A stretch of DNA of 64,000 nucleotides from Floccularia luteovirens (taxonomy: Eukaryota > Basidiomycota > Agaricomycetes > Agaricales > Squamanitaceae). Of this stretch, positions 1 to 13,278 are shown in pieces. Numbering within the stretch: the stretch's first letter is position 1; every line of letters begins with the position of its first letter. The DNA lies in the NCBI GenBank assembly GCA_009739215.1, contig VSJF01000001.1, forward strand, positions 1,240,001 through 1,304,000. Direction: 5' to 3'. Position numbers and translations under genes: made by a program. Under the pieces are notes generated by a model. The model was given only the letters and a program-made list of their open reading frames with translations. It was not told the origin of the DNA and searched no databases.

Positions 1-127
1 GAACTAGTTCAAAAACGCGGTGTGCGCCGCTGCATTCTTTCCGTCGATTACATAAGGAACGAAAAAAGTTATCTTTATGTCAGACATACTTCGAGCTGTA
101 TGATTGTTGTCACAATACTAGCGCTTA

Positions 128-1656
128 ATGTCTTCCTTCAAGCGTAAAGTCACCACTAAACAAAGCCCATCTTTTGCAGGGACACGGACATCACCTTCAT
201 CTACTTCTACCATCATAACCTCAACTGGAATACATTCGTTGGATGATATACTTGGTGGAGGGCTTCCTCTATCATGTTCCCTTCTTATCTCAGCTCCCGA
301 ACATCACTCATCTTATGGCGAGCTAGTACAGAAATACTTTGTTGCAGAAGGTTTAGCATGTGGGCATCGCGTATGCATTCTAGGAGGCGATGCGGAAGAT
401 TTCGCAAAAGGAATCATGTGGTATCCAAAATCTACTACGCGAAAAGTTGGTAGCGAGGACGACGCGAAAGAGGACCTTGGTAGTGACAAGGTGAAAATCG
501 CATGGCGATATGAACAAATGAAGCAGTTCCAGACCACAGTTACTGCGTCTACCTCGTATGTAAGTCTATTTGATTGTTGGTAGCGGGCTGACCAAAGCAG
601 AAAGTCATTTATTCAAACGTTTACAGCAGATCGTCGAATGATGGCTACTGTCATGTGTTTGATCTCTCGAGCACTGTGCCAGAGCAAGTTATCGATGATG
701 CTATTAGAGAAAAGCGTCTAGTGCTTCTCGACATTGATGTGCTAGAAGTTGAGGGATCGCCCATCACAAAAGCAATCCGCCGACTAGAGAGCTTCATTGA
801 AGTAGACGATGTGCCTTCCGGAACCCCTATCCGTTTGTGCATACCATCACTAGGATCTGCTTTATGGGGCGATCCATCAAGTCAGGTAAGGCTATAGCAA
901 TATCTGATAATTTAACTTTTTTGATTTATGATGCTAGGATACACTGCTTTTTTTGTATCGTCTAAGACTGCTGCTTCGCAAGTACCCCTACACTTGTGCT
1001 TCGTTGAGCCTCCCGCCCCGTCTCTCCGCAGAGACATGGGGTGGAAAGGGTTGGGTTCAGAAATTGGGGTGGATGTCTGACGCATTTGTCACATTTTCTG
1101 CGTTTTCAGGCATGTCACATTGATATCTGTTTATTGAAAGCGTGAATAATATATATATTCAGCCAATCCATCCCTCACAGCTATTTTTCCATCTTATCAT
1201 GGTTTAGTCCATATACATGGGTTACCATCGCCACAAACGCTACTTCCGTGCAGTGATAGATTTTCGACGCTTCGGGGTCTTTCTGCGGTTTCTTCGTCTG
1301 GAGGGGGCGAGAACAATCTTGCATTTAAATGCACACACAAACGGCTTACACTGGAGACGTTACACTTGGACCTAGAAGGTGGTGTAACAGAACGGCGTAC
1401 AGCACCCGCCACAAATGCATTAGACCCAGCTACATTGAGTGGCAATAGGCAGAAACATATACATCAGCCTCCTGCAACTTCGCATCAAAAATTGGTTCCT
1501 GTTGCTGTTCAGATTGAAGGACTTGAGGAATCAGCCTCCGATGTTCCAAGGGTCATTGAGGGAGATGAAACTGGGAGTATCCCCAAGGATAAAGGCAAGA
1601 AGATGAAGAAAACAGTTGCATTCCGGTCGGAACGACCAGACTTGAATGATTTTTAA
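128..1656 (+). CDS. ELP4: Elongator complex subunit 4 (Elp4/PAXNEB family)
   Basis: Elp4 is a RecA-fold subunit of the Elp4-5-6 ring of Elongator, which serves tRNA wobble-uridine modification. The protein opens with a Ser/Thr-rich tail, then the family hallmark GIHSLDDILGGGLPL near residues 36-50, followed by a RecA-like core (LLDIDVLEVEGSPI, CIPSLGSALWG). The tail contains ENNLAFKC and HLDLEGGVTERR, typical Elp4 C-terminal blocks. I read four exons: 128-555, about 627-885, 938-1109 and 1163-1656, giving about 450 residues, a normal family length. The third intron has a GC donor. The ATG at 128 opens the only long frame. Family assignment is strong; the exact acceptor of exon 2 (627 or 630) is uncertain. 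Confidence 0.9.
1110..1162 (+). other. GC-AG intron in ELP4
   Basis: The exon ends in ...TTTTCAG followed by GCATGT, and the intron closes with TATATTCAG (53 bases). Only this splice joins SAFS to ANPSLTAIFP in frame, as the Elp4 family requires. No GT donor nearby keeps the frame. Confidence 0.7.
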
Positions 1657-2216
1657 GTTTGTCTGGAGAATTCATAAATATTGAGGGGCTAGGGTGCGTG
1701 GTAAAGGACGAGGAAGAAACCCTTGTTTCAGAGTTCACGGCTTGAGAGGATGGGTTCTGTATATGGGAAAAAGTGGCAACAATCAACATGCCAAGGGATG
1801 TTTATTACTGGTCATGTCAAGGACATCCGACATGGGAATCACGGGCGAGTTAAATTTGAAAATGAAAAAGTTCTGACGTATAGCAACGAGAAAATTATGT
1901 ACGGTGTGTGTAAAGATGTGTAAGAGGTTACATGTACATCAGGACATAAGTTTTAGATATTGATGTGTAGTATGATGTAGTCCTGATGTGATAAAGAATA
2001 CGATTAATAGAGAGTAGGTAGCTGGTGAAGAACGAATCCTTACGACCACTACAGAATGGGGAATGCACGACTCCTACAGCTGGAGTGTAAAAATACGGAA
2101 AGGACCGAATGTTTAGAGTAAGTGGTTACTCCACATGATGTGCTCAATGATTATGAGATGAGCCTTGCAACCATAGTCTGATAACACCGAAAGCCACCCG
2201 ACCTACTCAGCTGACG
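1657..2216. other. ELP4-RhoGEF spacer
   Basis: Expected to hold the ELP4 3' end and the promoter of the downstream gene. Short open frames here have no recognisable family and poor starts. No repeat or RNA gene was seen. Confidence 0.5.
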
Positions 2217-5200
2217 ATGTGGAATGTTTTCGACAACGGTAAGTTTACGGCTCCGTCGTTAACGTTAGCACTGACCTTGTGTCTGTTTGATAGACGCTTC
2301 TCACTCTCTCTCTTACCGTCGCCCACGTGCTCCCACTCCGTCCGCTGCAACCAACCACGACGAATCTTTTGACTCTCCTATATCCACTGACTCCTTTTCT
2401 TTCTCTCCTCCTCCTCCTCCTCCTCCTCATCTCTCTCCTCCTTCATTCTCAACAATGCCTCTCATCTCCAACCCTCATTACCCAGATCAATATCCTTACC
2501 GACATCTAAATTCTTTGCCTCCCCTTTCATCCCCTGGTTCATCCTCTGCTTCCACAAGATCCTCAGCGTACACCACATCTGGTTCTGCTCTCACCTCCGC
2601 TGACTATTCTCATGTTCATGTCGCGTCTGCAGAGGAGGACCAGCTCCCCCCTGTCGGAATCACCTCAGAATCCATTGCACACATGTTAGCGAGCGATCCA
2701 AATGTCTCTGCCTCTGCTCGCAGCGTTCTTTCAAGACCTGCTCCAGATACTTCTCGGTGGTCCGGCTCTTACCCCGCAGACACGCGCTCCCGATCATCGT
2801 CTCTCAGCAATAATTTTAATGGTGGGCATGAATATAGTGCCCCAAGACTGGAACAAAAGTCTAGCTACGACATGGGATGGCAAACTGTAGACGAACGAGA
2901 TGAAGTGGGCATAAGTGAAGATGAGACGGATGATGACCATGCACTCGCAGACGACCTTGGAGAACTACACGAAGAAAGAACGTCTGCTGCCGTCATCGCT
3001 GAAGAGGGTCGTGGTCTTATAGTTGAAGCTGATAGTGTTCCCATCTTTCAGCTCAATGTCCAGCCAGGTGCGTTTCTTTGACCACTCTTCTGTAGAGCAC
3101 ATTAAAATATTTTTTCACAGGCACAACACATTTACTAATCGGTTCCTCTCCCACCCCCAATGCTCTACCCTCGTTCTTAACATCGACCTTGCCGCAAATA
3201 TCTTCTACCCTTCTTGCACTCGACATATCTGCCAACTATCTGAGTGCATTACCTCCCGTCCTTGCTATCTGTGGAAATTTAGAAGAACTCAATGTCGCTT
3301 CAAATCCTCTTCGTGTTTTGCCTGTTTTCCTTGCAGACCTCTTAAATCTTCGGGTGCTAATTGCCGATTCGACTGGCATAAGCACTTTGCCGGATGCTCT
3401 TGTCGAGTTGGACAGACTGCATACTATCAGTGTAAGGAGAAATAAAATGCTATCTCTACCAAGTTGGCTTTGCTTGCTTCCGGCTCTCCAGACTCTTTGT
3501 GTAGATGGTAATCCCTTCCAGGGTCCTTGGAAAGCACTTGTCGAACCTCTGCTTGCCAAAGTTCCTATGACGCCAGTATATCCCCCTTCGACACCCATGT
3601 TTCCATCCGCCAGCATCCGCAGTTCTTCTGCAGACACGGAAACCGACCTTACCGATACTGATGAAAATTCCGATCAAGATTCTCCGGGCGTACACAGGAA
3701 TACTACTTTTCTTTCTCCAGAAGAGGAAGACCAAACAATCACACCTGAACGCCCTCCTATCATTGAACGAGCCGTCACTTCTCCGATGCCCATAGGGTCG
3801 AATCAACCACAGCCCAGGGGTCTTGCAAGAACTAGAACGACCCCCAATCGGGCATACTACGACCAAAGTAGGACTAAAGTGCTTCTGCCCGTTAATGACG
3901 AACAACCTAACCATAACCTTGCTCCGCAAACTGGAGAGGCTAGCCATCATGATAATCATGAGATTCGCAAGATGAAGAGTGCTGGTGATCTCAGACGAGG
4001 TAAATCAGGATTGGCAACAGTCACGGAGCCCGGCGAGAGTCCCCTACCGAACTACTCGGCTTCAAGTTCCAATCTTCTGAACATGACTTCTACTCATTCC
4101 GGTTCAGCGAATAAGTTTGCGAGCCTCGGTCCATCGAGTGTTACTGCTGTCTCGTCACGCTCGGTATCTAGCAATGCAAGACCTCAACTCACCCAATCGC
4201 TCTGGAGTAATAAACCGGAAGCTGAATCCGGGACTTTTTCGCCATCAAGGCCTTTTCCTAATAATAAACAGGCTGCGAGTGAAGCTTCTCGGTCTCCACC
4301 AGCCAATGACAAGTCGGTCGTTCGCCCGAAGTCTTCTAGGGAGAACAAAGAAAAAAGTACTCGATGGGGCTTCCTAAAGAAAATGTCAATGGGGAAGATG
4401 AAACCAGACCATCCACCATCCCCACCCCAGAACCGCCCGCAAATCGTTAGACCACATACATCTGGTGGAACGTCAAATACAACAACTTCAATTCCCGATC
4501 GTTTTAGTAAGTCACCTCAGATTGACCTGAGATTTTCAACGACGGGAACATTGGTCGATGCCATTACTGCCATCGCTTCACCCATTTCATCACCTCAATC
4601 GTCTCCCCATAGACATATGCAACAGCCATCTGCGAACCCACCATCACCTAATCTTCTTGCTCCACCTTCTCCGCTTCAAAGGACAACGAAGCGCCGGAGT
4701 TTCCTGCCAGTAGATGCTCCTGGATCACTCTCGATTAGTATCCCCTCAGATCCCTCTCCTTTCATGACAGAACAAAATGGCACAGAACATCCAGAAGCAA
4801 GACAAGCTACACCTAGTCCCACCATCGACAGTGAGCAATACTTGCGACGCGAGGAAGAAAGAGGGCGAGAAGCATATCTCAGAGCACTTCGATCTGTTAT
4901 GGCTTATCTCAAAGACATGAATGACCTCGGACTATCACAACAACCCAACCCTCTGAGCATGTATGGCGCAGTTGCGGATGATCATGTAACGCGACCTCGA
5001 CGGCCAACAGGGGTGGATGGGCAGCGCGAAGTTTCAATGGCATTGACTACCTCTTCTACGAACTTTTCAGAATTATCAGGTCAACTCAGGTCTTCTGAAT
5101 CTATCGCTGGGTTGCGCAGTGGGACCTCCAGTCAGACGATGAGCATAGCCACCACAGATAGTAACAGCTCAATGGAGGAGCGCAAGTTCAAAGACGACAA

Positions 5201-6863
5201 AGGAAAACGAGCGATGGTCATTCGAGAAATCGTGATGTATGTTATATTATTGAATCGCTTCTGCCCTCTTGCTAATCAATTATATAGCACGGAGCGAACC
5301 TATGTAAAGAGCTTACAAGAACTTGTCGACATATACATCAAACCTGCTTCTTTGCCAGTCAATCTCATAAGTGGCGTGGGCTCCAAGGATACTGTGGTGC
5401 CTCCCTCCGAACGAAAGCTAGTCTTCGGCGGCATTGATTCGTTGTTTTCTTTCCATAAAGACAGCTTCCTGCCTGCTTTGGAGGTAGCAGCAGCTCCTTT
5501 ACTAAAATCAACATCTTCGAATCTCGATGCGGACGGAATGCTTTCACTGAATGTTGCCAAGGCCGTTGGGAATATCTTCTTAAAGCATGCAGCATTCATG
5601 AGAATGTACTCCGGTTACATAAAGTAAGTTAAGTGTATTAATGAAGGTAATGTTACATTAACCCAAGATGTATTAGTAACTTTGACAGCTCGGTACAGCG
5701 GGTGAAATATTGGAGCTCGGATAGAGCCTCACCCGGAAATACGACATCGGGTGGGACTTTGTCTCCCTCATCTAGTTCAGCGCAACTTGCCAGTTTAGGT
5801 CTTAGCATGTCGGCAATCTCGAGCCCTGGTGTTACGCCTGACGGTGGTCCTACGACAACAGGGATTCCCAACCTTTCGACAAGTCAGCGCAAGAGAATTA
5901 AAACCTATTTAAAACGGTGCCGGCTGAATCCAAGACATACTCAATTGAACTTAGAAGGCTATCTGCTTCTTCCTGTGCAGCGTATCCCACGGTACCGGCT
6001 TCTTGTAAGCTTATTCTCCACTCATTATCCAATGTCGATAATTGAATGTATGCGGTTTTTAGCTTGAACAACTGCTCACGAGCACTCCCCCTACATATGA
6101 ATATATGGATGATCCACTAGATCGTGCTTTGGCGGAAATATCTTCACTGGCTTCTAATATGAACGAGGGAAAACGTGAAGCTGAGTCACGACGCAAACTC
6201 GTGCAATGGCAAGCCAGAATCCGAGGCAAGTTCCCTAGTCCGCTTGTACAACCCCATCGGTCAGTAGCGATTTCGATCTTCTATCTATACCTTTTTGACT
6301 TATTTTCGTGCTTATCTCAAGACGCCTGATAATGGACGGTCCGCTTCTGCTGACACGTGTGGTACGCAAAACGGTGGTTACATTCGAGGCCATCAATGCT
6401 CAGGGAGATACATCAAATGTACAAGTTGACTGTCTTGCACCAGAATTGACTCCACGGCCCCTGATCGGAATTCTGTGCAATGACTTGTTGGTATTATGTC
6501 GAGATCCGTCCGATGGTCAAGATCCAACATCTTCTGTCGATTTATGGGCTGTTCTACGGATGCAGACATTACCACAGCCAGCTAGCATTGTTCATGGGAA
6601 CGGTACGTTATTCCGGCCGGCACTCCTTTAGTGATTATCGGGTATTAATAGAACTAAACGATTTCTTTCCCTTTAATAGCACTACGACTCGTTGATAACA
6701 AGGCAATCTTATATTTTGATGCTCCATCGCCATCTGACGCTTTAAATTGGTATCGAGGTTCGTTCTAGTCACATGGTTCACCATATCATGATACATGTGT
6801 TGACCCCATTTCTCCCATGCCTTTGTAGCTATCAATCTGCATATACCAGCTTCAAAAACATGA
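2217..6863 (+). CDS. LRR-containing Rho guanine nucleotide exchange factor (DH-PH)
   Basis: A predicted activator of Rho-type GTPases, acting in polarity or cytoskeleton signalling. Exon 1 is tiny (ATG at 2217, donor after 2238). The next exon encodes a Ser/Pro-rich N-terminus. Leucine-rich repeats follow at about 3190-3540 (LALDISANYLSALPPVLA, NLEELNVASNPLRVLP). A long disordered Ser/Pro-rich centre runs to about 5200. The DH domain starts at TERTYVKSLQEL (5288 on) and includes the conserved helix LLLPVQRIPRYRLL near 5968-6005. A PH domain follows (RLIMDGPLLLTRVV to SDALNWYRAINLHIP). The last intron (donor at about 6758, acceptor before 6831) restores the PH C-terminal helix, so the stop is at 6861-6863. 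Size is roughly 1,400 residues. The DH domain is interrupted by a Ser/Gly/Pro-rich insertion at about 5715-5870. Domain calls are firm; the target GTPase is unknown. Confidence 0.85.
2405..2428 (+). repeat. (CTC)n trinucleotide microsatellite in coding sequence
   Basis: About eight CTC units in the N-terminal exon of the RhoGEF gene encode a proline run in the chosen frame. Such runs can vary in length between strains. Confidence 0.8.
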
Positions 6864-7285
6864 ACATGAGAAAAGCTTATGTGACTGTATCTATGATGCT
6901 TTCTTATGTTAGCTCTCTATAGAATTTCTAATTTTTCATTCTGTCATTCATCCTTTGTGCGATATCTGTGACGCTGAGCGCTATGTCAATTTGTTTTTTT
7001 CTTACATGGTTTTCCTAGCTCAAACCTGACCTTTTATGATTTCTCCTTTCTCTTTTTCTCATTCACACTAAAATGATTTCCTAGCATTTTTCGCCTGTTT
7101 GTTATATTGTATCTCTTCATAATATTTGCATTAACTGCAATATCCTTCGTGATTGCTATGGAGGTTAATGTAGCGCCAGGTGGAGGCTTTGACTGAAAAC
7201 GGAATTTGCCTAAAAACTCGTACAGAAAGCGAGACGACAACAACTCCGGAAGAGTATCGTTATATAAATAACATGTATAGTTTCA
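6864..7285. other. Convergent spacer between RhoGEF and amino acid permease
   Basis: AT-rich, presumably the two facing 3' ends. No coding or RNA signal was seen. Confidence 0.5.
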
Positions 7286-9764
7286 TCACTAGAAAACATA
7301 ATAACTTTGAATCATGCATTTACATCTTTATTCCAGTTGTTAGACAGATTAAATATATCCTGTTGCCAAGAGTACTTACCAGCCACTGCCAGAATGCTTC
7401 GAATTTGTTTCTTGGAGGAGGTTCGTCATAACTATAAAGGAGAACAGCGATCAAGATATGTGGTTGTGAACATGCATTTTAAACGTACGTGTCTGCCTCA
7501 ATCTCTGCAATGTTTGTCACGAAGTCCATCTCGTGAGGTTTCGCTATGGGTTGTCTATAGTAGAACTTGGATCCGATGTAAAGAATCGGGAATAGGACCA
7601 AAGGGATATAGTTTGTGACGAATGTGTCGGTCGCCCAGTTACCTTTGAGGAAGACTTGCCAGCCGCTGGTCTAAAAGTTGTTGAAAATCAATATAATACA
7701 CCCATCGCAAATCAAGGAAAAAGGCTCACAATGCAAATTAGAAGAGAAAATGACATGCTATACCAAGCGGCATATGGTTGCAGCCTCGAACTGAACGGTA
7801 ATTTCATCCTATCATATCCTTGGGCTTTCATTCCTTTATGGAAGCGTATGTACGTGAGACTGATGCCGAACCAGGTCATCAGACCAGCGACAGCGGTCAT
7901 ATTGGCAAACCATCCGAAGACCTTTCCAGAGCCACTGGAAACACCCATGAACCCCAGCAATGCAAACAAAGAACTGAAAATGACGGATACATAAGGGAGA
8001 CCCCTTTTGCTCGTCCTAAGGAATATCTTAGGTGCATTCCCTGCAGAAGCAAGACCATCTATAACACTTATTAATATGTGATACCACCTGACATAATAGC
8101 GCATACTTACAAAGTGCTCTGGAACTAGTATACAAATCGCTAGAAGCAGCTGACCATGCGGATGTCAACAAGCAAGCGTTGATAATCTAATTGTTTTTGA
8201 TCAGTTAAATAAGCCCAAAATAAGCCTCGGCAAGCTCAAACGTTACTTACAGACGGCAAAGACTTTATTCCTGCATTTTGGATGGCAATGACGAAGGGTG
8301 ACGAAGCAGCAGTTCCATCTTCCAGATTTAGACCCTCGGAAGTGTAAGGAACGAGCCATCCGATAATAATAGTGCCTCCAATGTAAAAAAGAAGGATTCC
8401 TGTATTATCAAGGTAATTCAGCCTGCAGTTTTATAATCGTTATAACGTCCCACTAACGGATGTATACTCGCTTGATCGCTTTGGGTAGATTTCTTCGAGG
8501 ATTCTTGGCTTCACCAGCGGCAATCTGTCAGAAATCGTCCGTGGATTCAAAGTTCGAATACGTAGTATTTGTGAGAGACACGAACAGCCACAATTTCTGT
8601 CCCAATGAATGAAAAGGCAGCTTGCGTCATGACAGCCCACCATGCCAAAAAGCGACCTTTAGAACCAGGAATACCATGAAACTGATTAAAAGGCCCGGGG
8701 TGTTTCCAGTATCGAAATCCTATCCGATCATGTGTGGGACCACCTAGAGTTAATTTTCTGATAAGGAGGCCACACTAGTCAGATAACGGAATTTCAGATC
8801 ACCTCCAAGATCGAGTACAATTCCTAGAATAATGAGGCCAGTTATCGTTATAACTTTGATCGATCTGATTTGACAAGGCTAGGTTAGGATGCGAACATAC
8901 TCATTTCGGGTATACTCACGCAAAAATGAATTCAGCCTCTCCGTATACCCCTATGGCGTGCCATATCATAAAGGTGGAAGACGATAAGAACTTCTTTTTA
9001 AAAACATACCTGCGCCAAGCATGTTGATAGCAATCGTTACAACCATAGTCACTGCAATCCATGCAGCAGGGTTGATTTTGTCATTCCAGTAACCGACCAG
9101 AACTGCTGCAGCGCTCAGCTCAGCTGGTAAGACGATTATCCAATTATACCTGACAGAAAATTGTGAAACTGTGAAAAGCGGCGGAAGAACAGCATCTTAC
9201 CAGTAGTTCCAACCCATAGTAAATGAAAAGGCGGGATCAACAAATCGTTCTGCTAGTTTGATATGACCTCCCGGGATCGGTAAATATGCGACCATCTCTC
9301 CTAATGAGATCTTTGACGAGGTTTTCAGCTGTCATTATTTTAGCTTGGGAGAGGTTCGCCTACCATAACACTGTAGCATATACTTCCCATAACCATGTAC
9401 CCGAGCAGAAGACCTTCATATCGTTCTTTGGTCAGACATCATCAGATAAATGTTAGATAAGAACTACGCATACCAACAGGACCTCCATTTCTTAAAGAAG
9501 TCGCGGTCCCCAGGAATAAACCTGTTCCAATGACACCACCAATACTAGGAAATGAGGTGATTAGCAGAATTCAGGACTCTTGTTAGTCGTTAAATACCTG
9601 ATCATGGAAATGTGCCGATTCTTCAACTGCCGCACAAGTTTTCCTTGCTCTGAACCATTGGAATTGACATCTCGTATCGATTCTGCGTCTGATTCTGATT
9701 TGGAGAATTGTTTTTGCTCGACGGTGCTTTTCTCAGCACCGAAGTTTTTGGTGCTTGGATCCAT
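7286..9764 (-). CDS. Amino acid permease, APC superfamily (YAT/Dip5-like)
   Basis: A plasma-membrane proton-coupled amino acid transporter with about 12 membrane segments. The N-terminal cytoplasmic tail (MDPSTKNFGAEKS...) ends in LKNRHISMI, then splices to SIGGVIGTGLFLGTA, the TM1 signature of fungal amino acid permeases. Later segments include PAELSAAAVLVGYWND, IKVITITGLIILGIVLDLGG and DGLASAGNAPKIFLRTSKRGLPYVSV (seen in parts), all typical. The C-terminus reads YDEPPPRNKFEAFWQWL, a common fungal ending. The final splice (donor after 7375, acceptor before 7288) leaves only a TGA in the last exon; if it is not used, translation stops at 7320. About ten short introns are needed. Substrate is not readable from sequence; Dip5/Gap1-like is the nearest general class. 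Confidence 0.88.
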
Positions 9765-10523
9765 GATTGAGGTAGGTAAAGAAGTCGAAGGGACAGATTA
9801 TGCATCATATATAAATGCGGAGCCCAGTTGTAGTACTCCGCCTTGTGGGGTAAGTATCGCTTCTTCTGACGACAAGCATCAATCTGATCACGATAAATGC
9901 TTGACCCCGATGGCCATATGGGCTCCATCACGGTGGCTGTACAAAATTATATGAATACGGGACCTAAAGCGGTTCAAAGCTATATTCAATGCATGGGCTT
10001 CGATTTCAGATCGGCTCGGTTCCCAAACTGTGTGAGGGCAAACTCAAGAAAAGATTTCAGAGTATCGCGTGTGATAAGGCGCTTACGACGTCGTCTTGTC
10101 AAACCCAGATTGATCGTGTATGGCTAACAGTATGAAGGACGGGCTCGCTTCGAGAAGCCTTGTAAGTATACGCGGTTCTAGTTCCGTGTTACACTGCAAA
10201 CTTGTAAATGGCCGATATATTTGAGATGATTGTTGCTGGAAGCGCCTTCGGGTATCTCTATTAGAGTAGGGACAAATAAACTAGCCATAGTAGCAGTGAA
10301 CTGGTTGCGTCTAACCGGAAAATCACATTTCACCACAGATACAAATATAGCTTGAGCCACGGGTAACTTGCCGGTCACCCCATGCATGTGCTCACAACAA
10401 TATGGGAGCAGATTACCAGATTGTCGTGTGAGCATACATATCGTTCAGTTTTTTTCATCAAAGATACACAATTCCATATGATATGACAGAACAGCTAAGT
10501 GGATCTCTAGTATCTAGGGCCAA
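9765..10523. other. Spacer between permease and kinase-like gene
   Basis: Holds the permease promoter and the 3' end of the kinase-like gene, both on the minus strand. The open frames at 9897-10127 (+) and 10178-10435 (-) show no family resemblance. Nothing else was seen. Confidence 0.45.
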
Positions 10524-12909
10524 TCAATGAATATGAATCAATTCACACATCCATCTGGAGATTGAACGGAAAGAAAGTGGTAGATAATGTCTATTGCTGG
10601 TAGGCTCATCCGGTAGATGTATTAGGCGACTGAATTTACCTTGTCCACTTGACGTTGCATCATTTCCCTGGATGGTTCGCTGTCTATATTGGGTCACACC
10701 GAAAGAGTTATGCAAGCTGCTCTCCCATCCTGTACGAAAAAGATAGTCGGCGGTGTCATATGAATTTTCCAGCAGGCTAGGATGGGCAAGCCTGGATTTG
10801 GGAATTGATTCATGTCCAGAGTTTAGAATGGACTTTGATGATAAGCATTGTGGAGATTTCGGCCCAACTATTGTAGAATGAAGGTCCTTTCGCGCCCAAG
10901 TGGACTCAATTTGTATTTTCGATCGAGTCGGCAGCTTTGGAATCATTGTTGGGCCCAATGGTGAAAATTGTTGTTGTCCATAATCAGGCAACCTAGGCTT
11001 CTTCATATGTTTCTGGCGGTGCTGGGGACTCGCGTTCCACGAGGCATTGCTGACATCAAGTGCATAATTGCATCGCCTTTTACCTGCCAGGAGGCCACGA
11101 TGGCCTGTACTGTTGCCTACAGCACTCAAATTAGCCACATGTCCAGGCAATTTGGAAGGATAGTTGATCGGTAGTCGTTCATATGCAAAATCTCTTATTT
11201 TTATCGGCGGAAACTTGAAGTTTTCTTCATTCCTTAGCGGTGTGCACGGAACGAAAGAGGTTTCACTGGCTGTAAGTTTATGTGACATCAATATAGGTAT
11301 TTGTCACCAAGCCTGGAAACCTAACCTGCACCGCCTTTTATTGAATTCAGCGCAGCCGATGGTTGTGAATTTCCACGGACACGTTTGGAGGAGGTAACTA
11401 GATCGTCCGAAGTCTTTCGTTTGCGAGATCGTTGGGTAGGTTGATCTGATAACTCCGTAGTCTTCTGACTTGGGCTATTTACAGATATAACAGAAGCGTT
11501 TTCATGTGAATTATCTGAGAATATGTAGGAGTCGTCAATCGGGGGAGGTGTCCTCGGCGGTAGGCTTGCGGCTACAGGGAATTCTAGTTGATCGTCCAAT
11601 TGCATTCGTCGCAGAATGTCTAGAAAGTGTTTAATTGCCTCATGGAGAGACTGGGCTGATTGATCCAGCATAACATAACGTTTTGGTTTAACTTTGGAGC
11701 CTGCCAACCACCCAAGTTCTGGTCGTTGAACATCGATAGGAGGATCGAGTATATGCTTGTTGTCATTACCAATCGGGATGGAAGGTAAGACACCAATTTC
11801 TCTAGCAACTCGAATTCTCTTCTCTCGCTTTCTCCGTTCATCTTGTAGGTGGTCCAATAATCTTTCGTTTTCTTTCCTCACTGCATCTTCATAGTTGAGC
11901 ATGAATTTGAGTTTCCGCATCTCGAACCTCATATCAGCCAGGATGGCTGCCACGAGATTCTCATCTTCGTCTAGAGCGAGGGAACTACTCGAGTGAAAGT
12001 CCATTATGGTTACTTTCGCATCACCTCCAATGAGGATATGGCGAAGTTCGAGGTTGTTGTGGCAAACTCCTTGGTCATGAATTCTTTGAAGGGCTCGAAT
12101 GCATTGTTTCTTGAGGATGTGAGGCATATCTGGGGAAGCCTCGATCCAGAACGAATGGTGAAAGGGTACCATGACAACATTTATCTGGTTATCGCCTTCA
12201 TAAATGTTGATAATTTCGGGAACAACAGTTCCCTGCAGAGTAAGCAAAGATCCTGTCAAGAGACCGAGCTTGATGTAAAGAAAAAATCACTAAGTCATGT
12301 ATCACGAGAAAATTTAGATTGAATGGATACCTCTCTGTATAGACCATCGCATCTCAATTTGGTCGACCATCTGGAACAAAATGGTAAGTATCACCAGACG
12401 AACACAGTGAGAGTGCTGACGATTTGCAGATGTACTGGACCTCTTCATTTTCTACTTTACCAGTCCTGATATGTGTGGCATGTTGCCTCCCAGCTACAAT
12501 AAATGGGCTGAGCCTCTAAGTAACTTTCTAAGTAAGTTCAGAAACCCTCACTACTTATGTGTAGAGCGCTATTCTTCTGATAAATGGCTTGGTCACTAGT
12601 CCTTTCCCATTTACCTCTTGGGTTATACAATTTCTCGAGTTTGTTAGGGTATTTCCCTGAGAACTTGAAAGCAGTGTAGCGCCTATCTAATTCTTGACCT
12701 CGTATGGTATGATTGTTGGCAGGCGGATATATTGCAATAGCTTCACCTGGAGGCGATTGCCGACTTGATGGAGTTCGTGTGGGCGAGCACGGTGCTATGA
12801 GGACTCGGAAGAAAGTGTTATCGGGAACATTTGAAAGGTCATCTGGAGATGTAGTATTGTACAACGACGATGCTGGATAACGTGGTGAGAGTATGTCTGC
12901 AGGATTCAT
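10524..12909 (-). CDS. Protein kinase-like protein, probably catalytically inactive
   Basis: Fungal kinase-fold protein of unknown role. Exon 1 (12909 to about 12555) encodes a Pro-rich start and YTAFKFSGKYPNKLEKLYNP. A middle exon (about 12511-12410) reads PFIVAGRQHATHIRTGKVE, resembling N-lobe strands. Then MVDQIEMRWSIQRG joins TGSLLTLQGTVVPEIINIYE. The catalytic-loop region is GVCHNNLELRHILI and the activation segment starts VTIMDFHSS. Compared with HRDLKPEN and DFG, the catalytic Asp is Asn, the loop Lys is Glu, the metal-binding Asn is His, and the Gly of DFG is His. A charged coiled stretch (DERRKREKRIRVAREIG) and a basic, Ser-rich tail with RKRKTSDD and KRVRG, possible nuclear signals, follow. 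Start and stop are supported by continuous frames; internal exon edges are approximate. Confidence 0.7.
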
Positions 12910-13278
12910 AGATATCTAACGGATAGTTAACAAGGTTGTGGGGTGAACTAAAGTACTGGAAGGTAAAATATAAAGCATTAAGATAACCATTGCGCATGGT
13001 CTTGACCTTGTATTCTGGAGAACAACGTTGCTGACGGTCAAGTGCAAGTTTGACCAATAAGGAAACAATAGACTCCAACCGTGAGAAACCACATTAAAAT
13101 TGAATATTGATATTTTATACAGCCAAGACGATAAATTATAATACTCCCATTTTAATTATCTCAAATACAATGCTTCTTGAACAGATAGAAACAGCAAAGG
13201 AATGTTGCATTAATAGAATGTCAGGGGAATACGTTTTAAACACCAAGTCTACATCAACCTCAACCAAACTACGCTGTG
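12910..13278. other. Spacer, nothing recognised
   Basis: AT-rich sequence between two minus-strand genes: promoter of the kinase-like gene and 3' end of the next. No other signal was seen. Confidence 0.45.
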
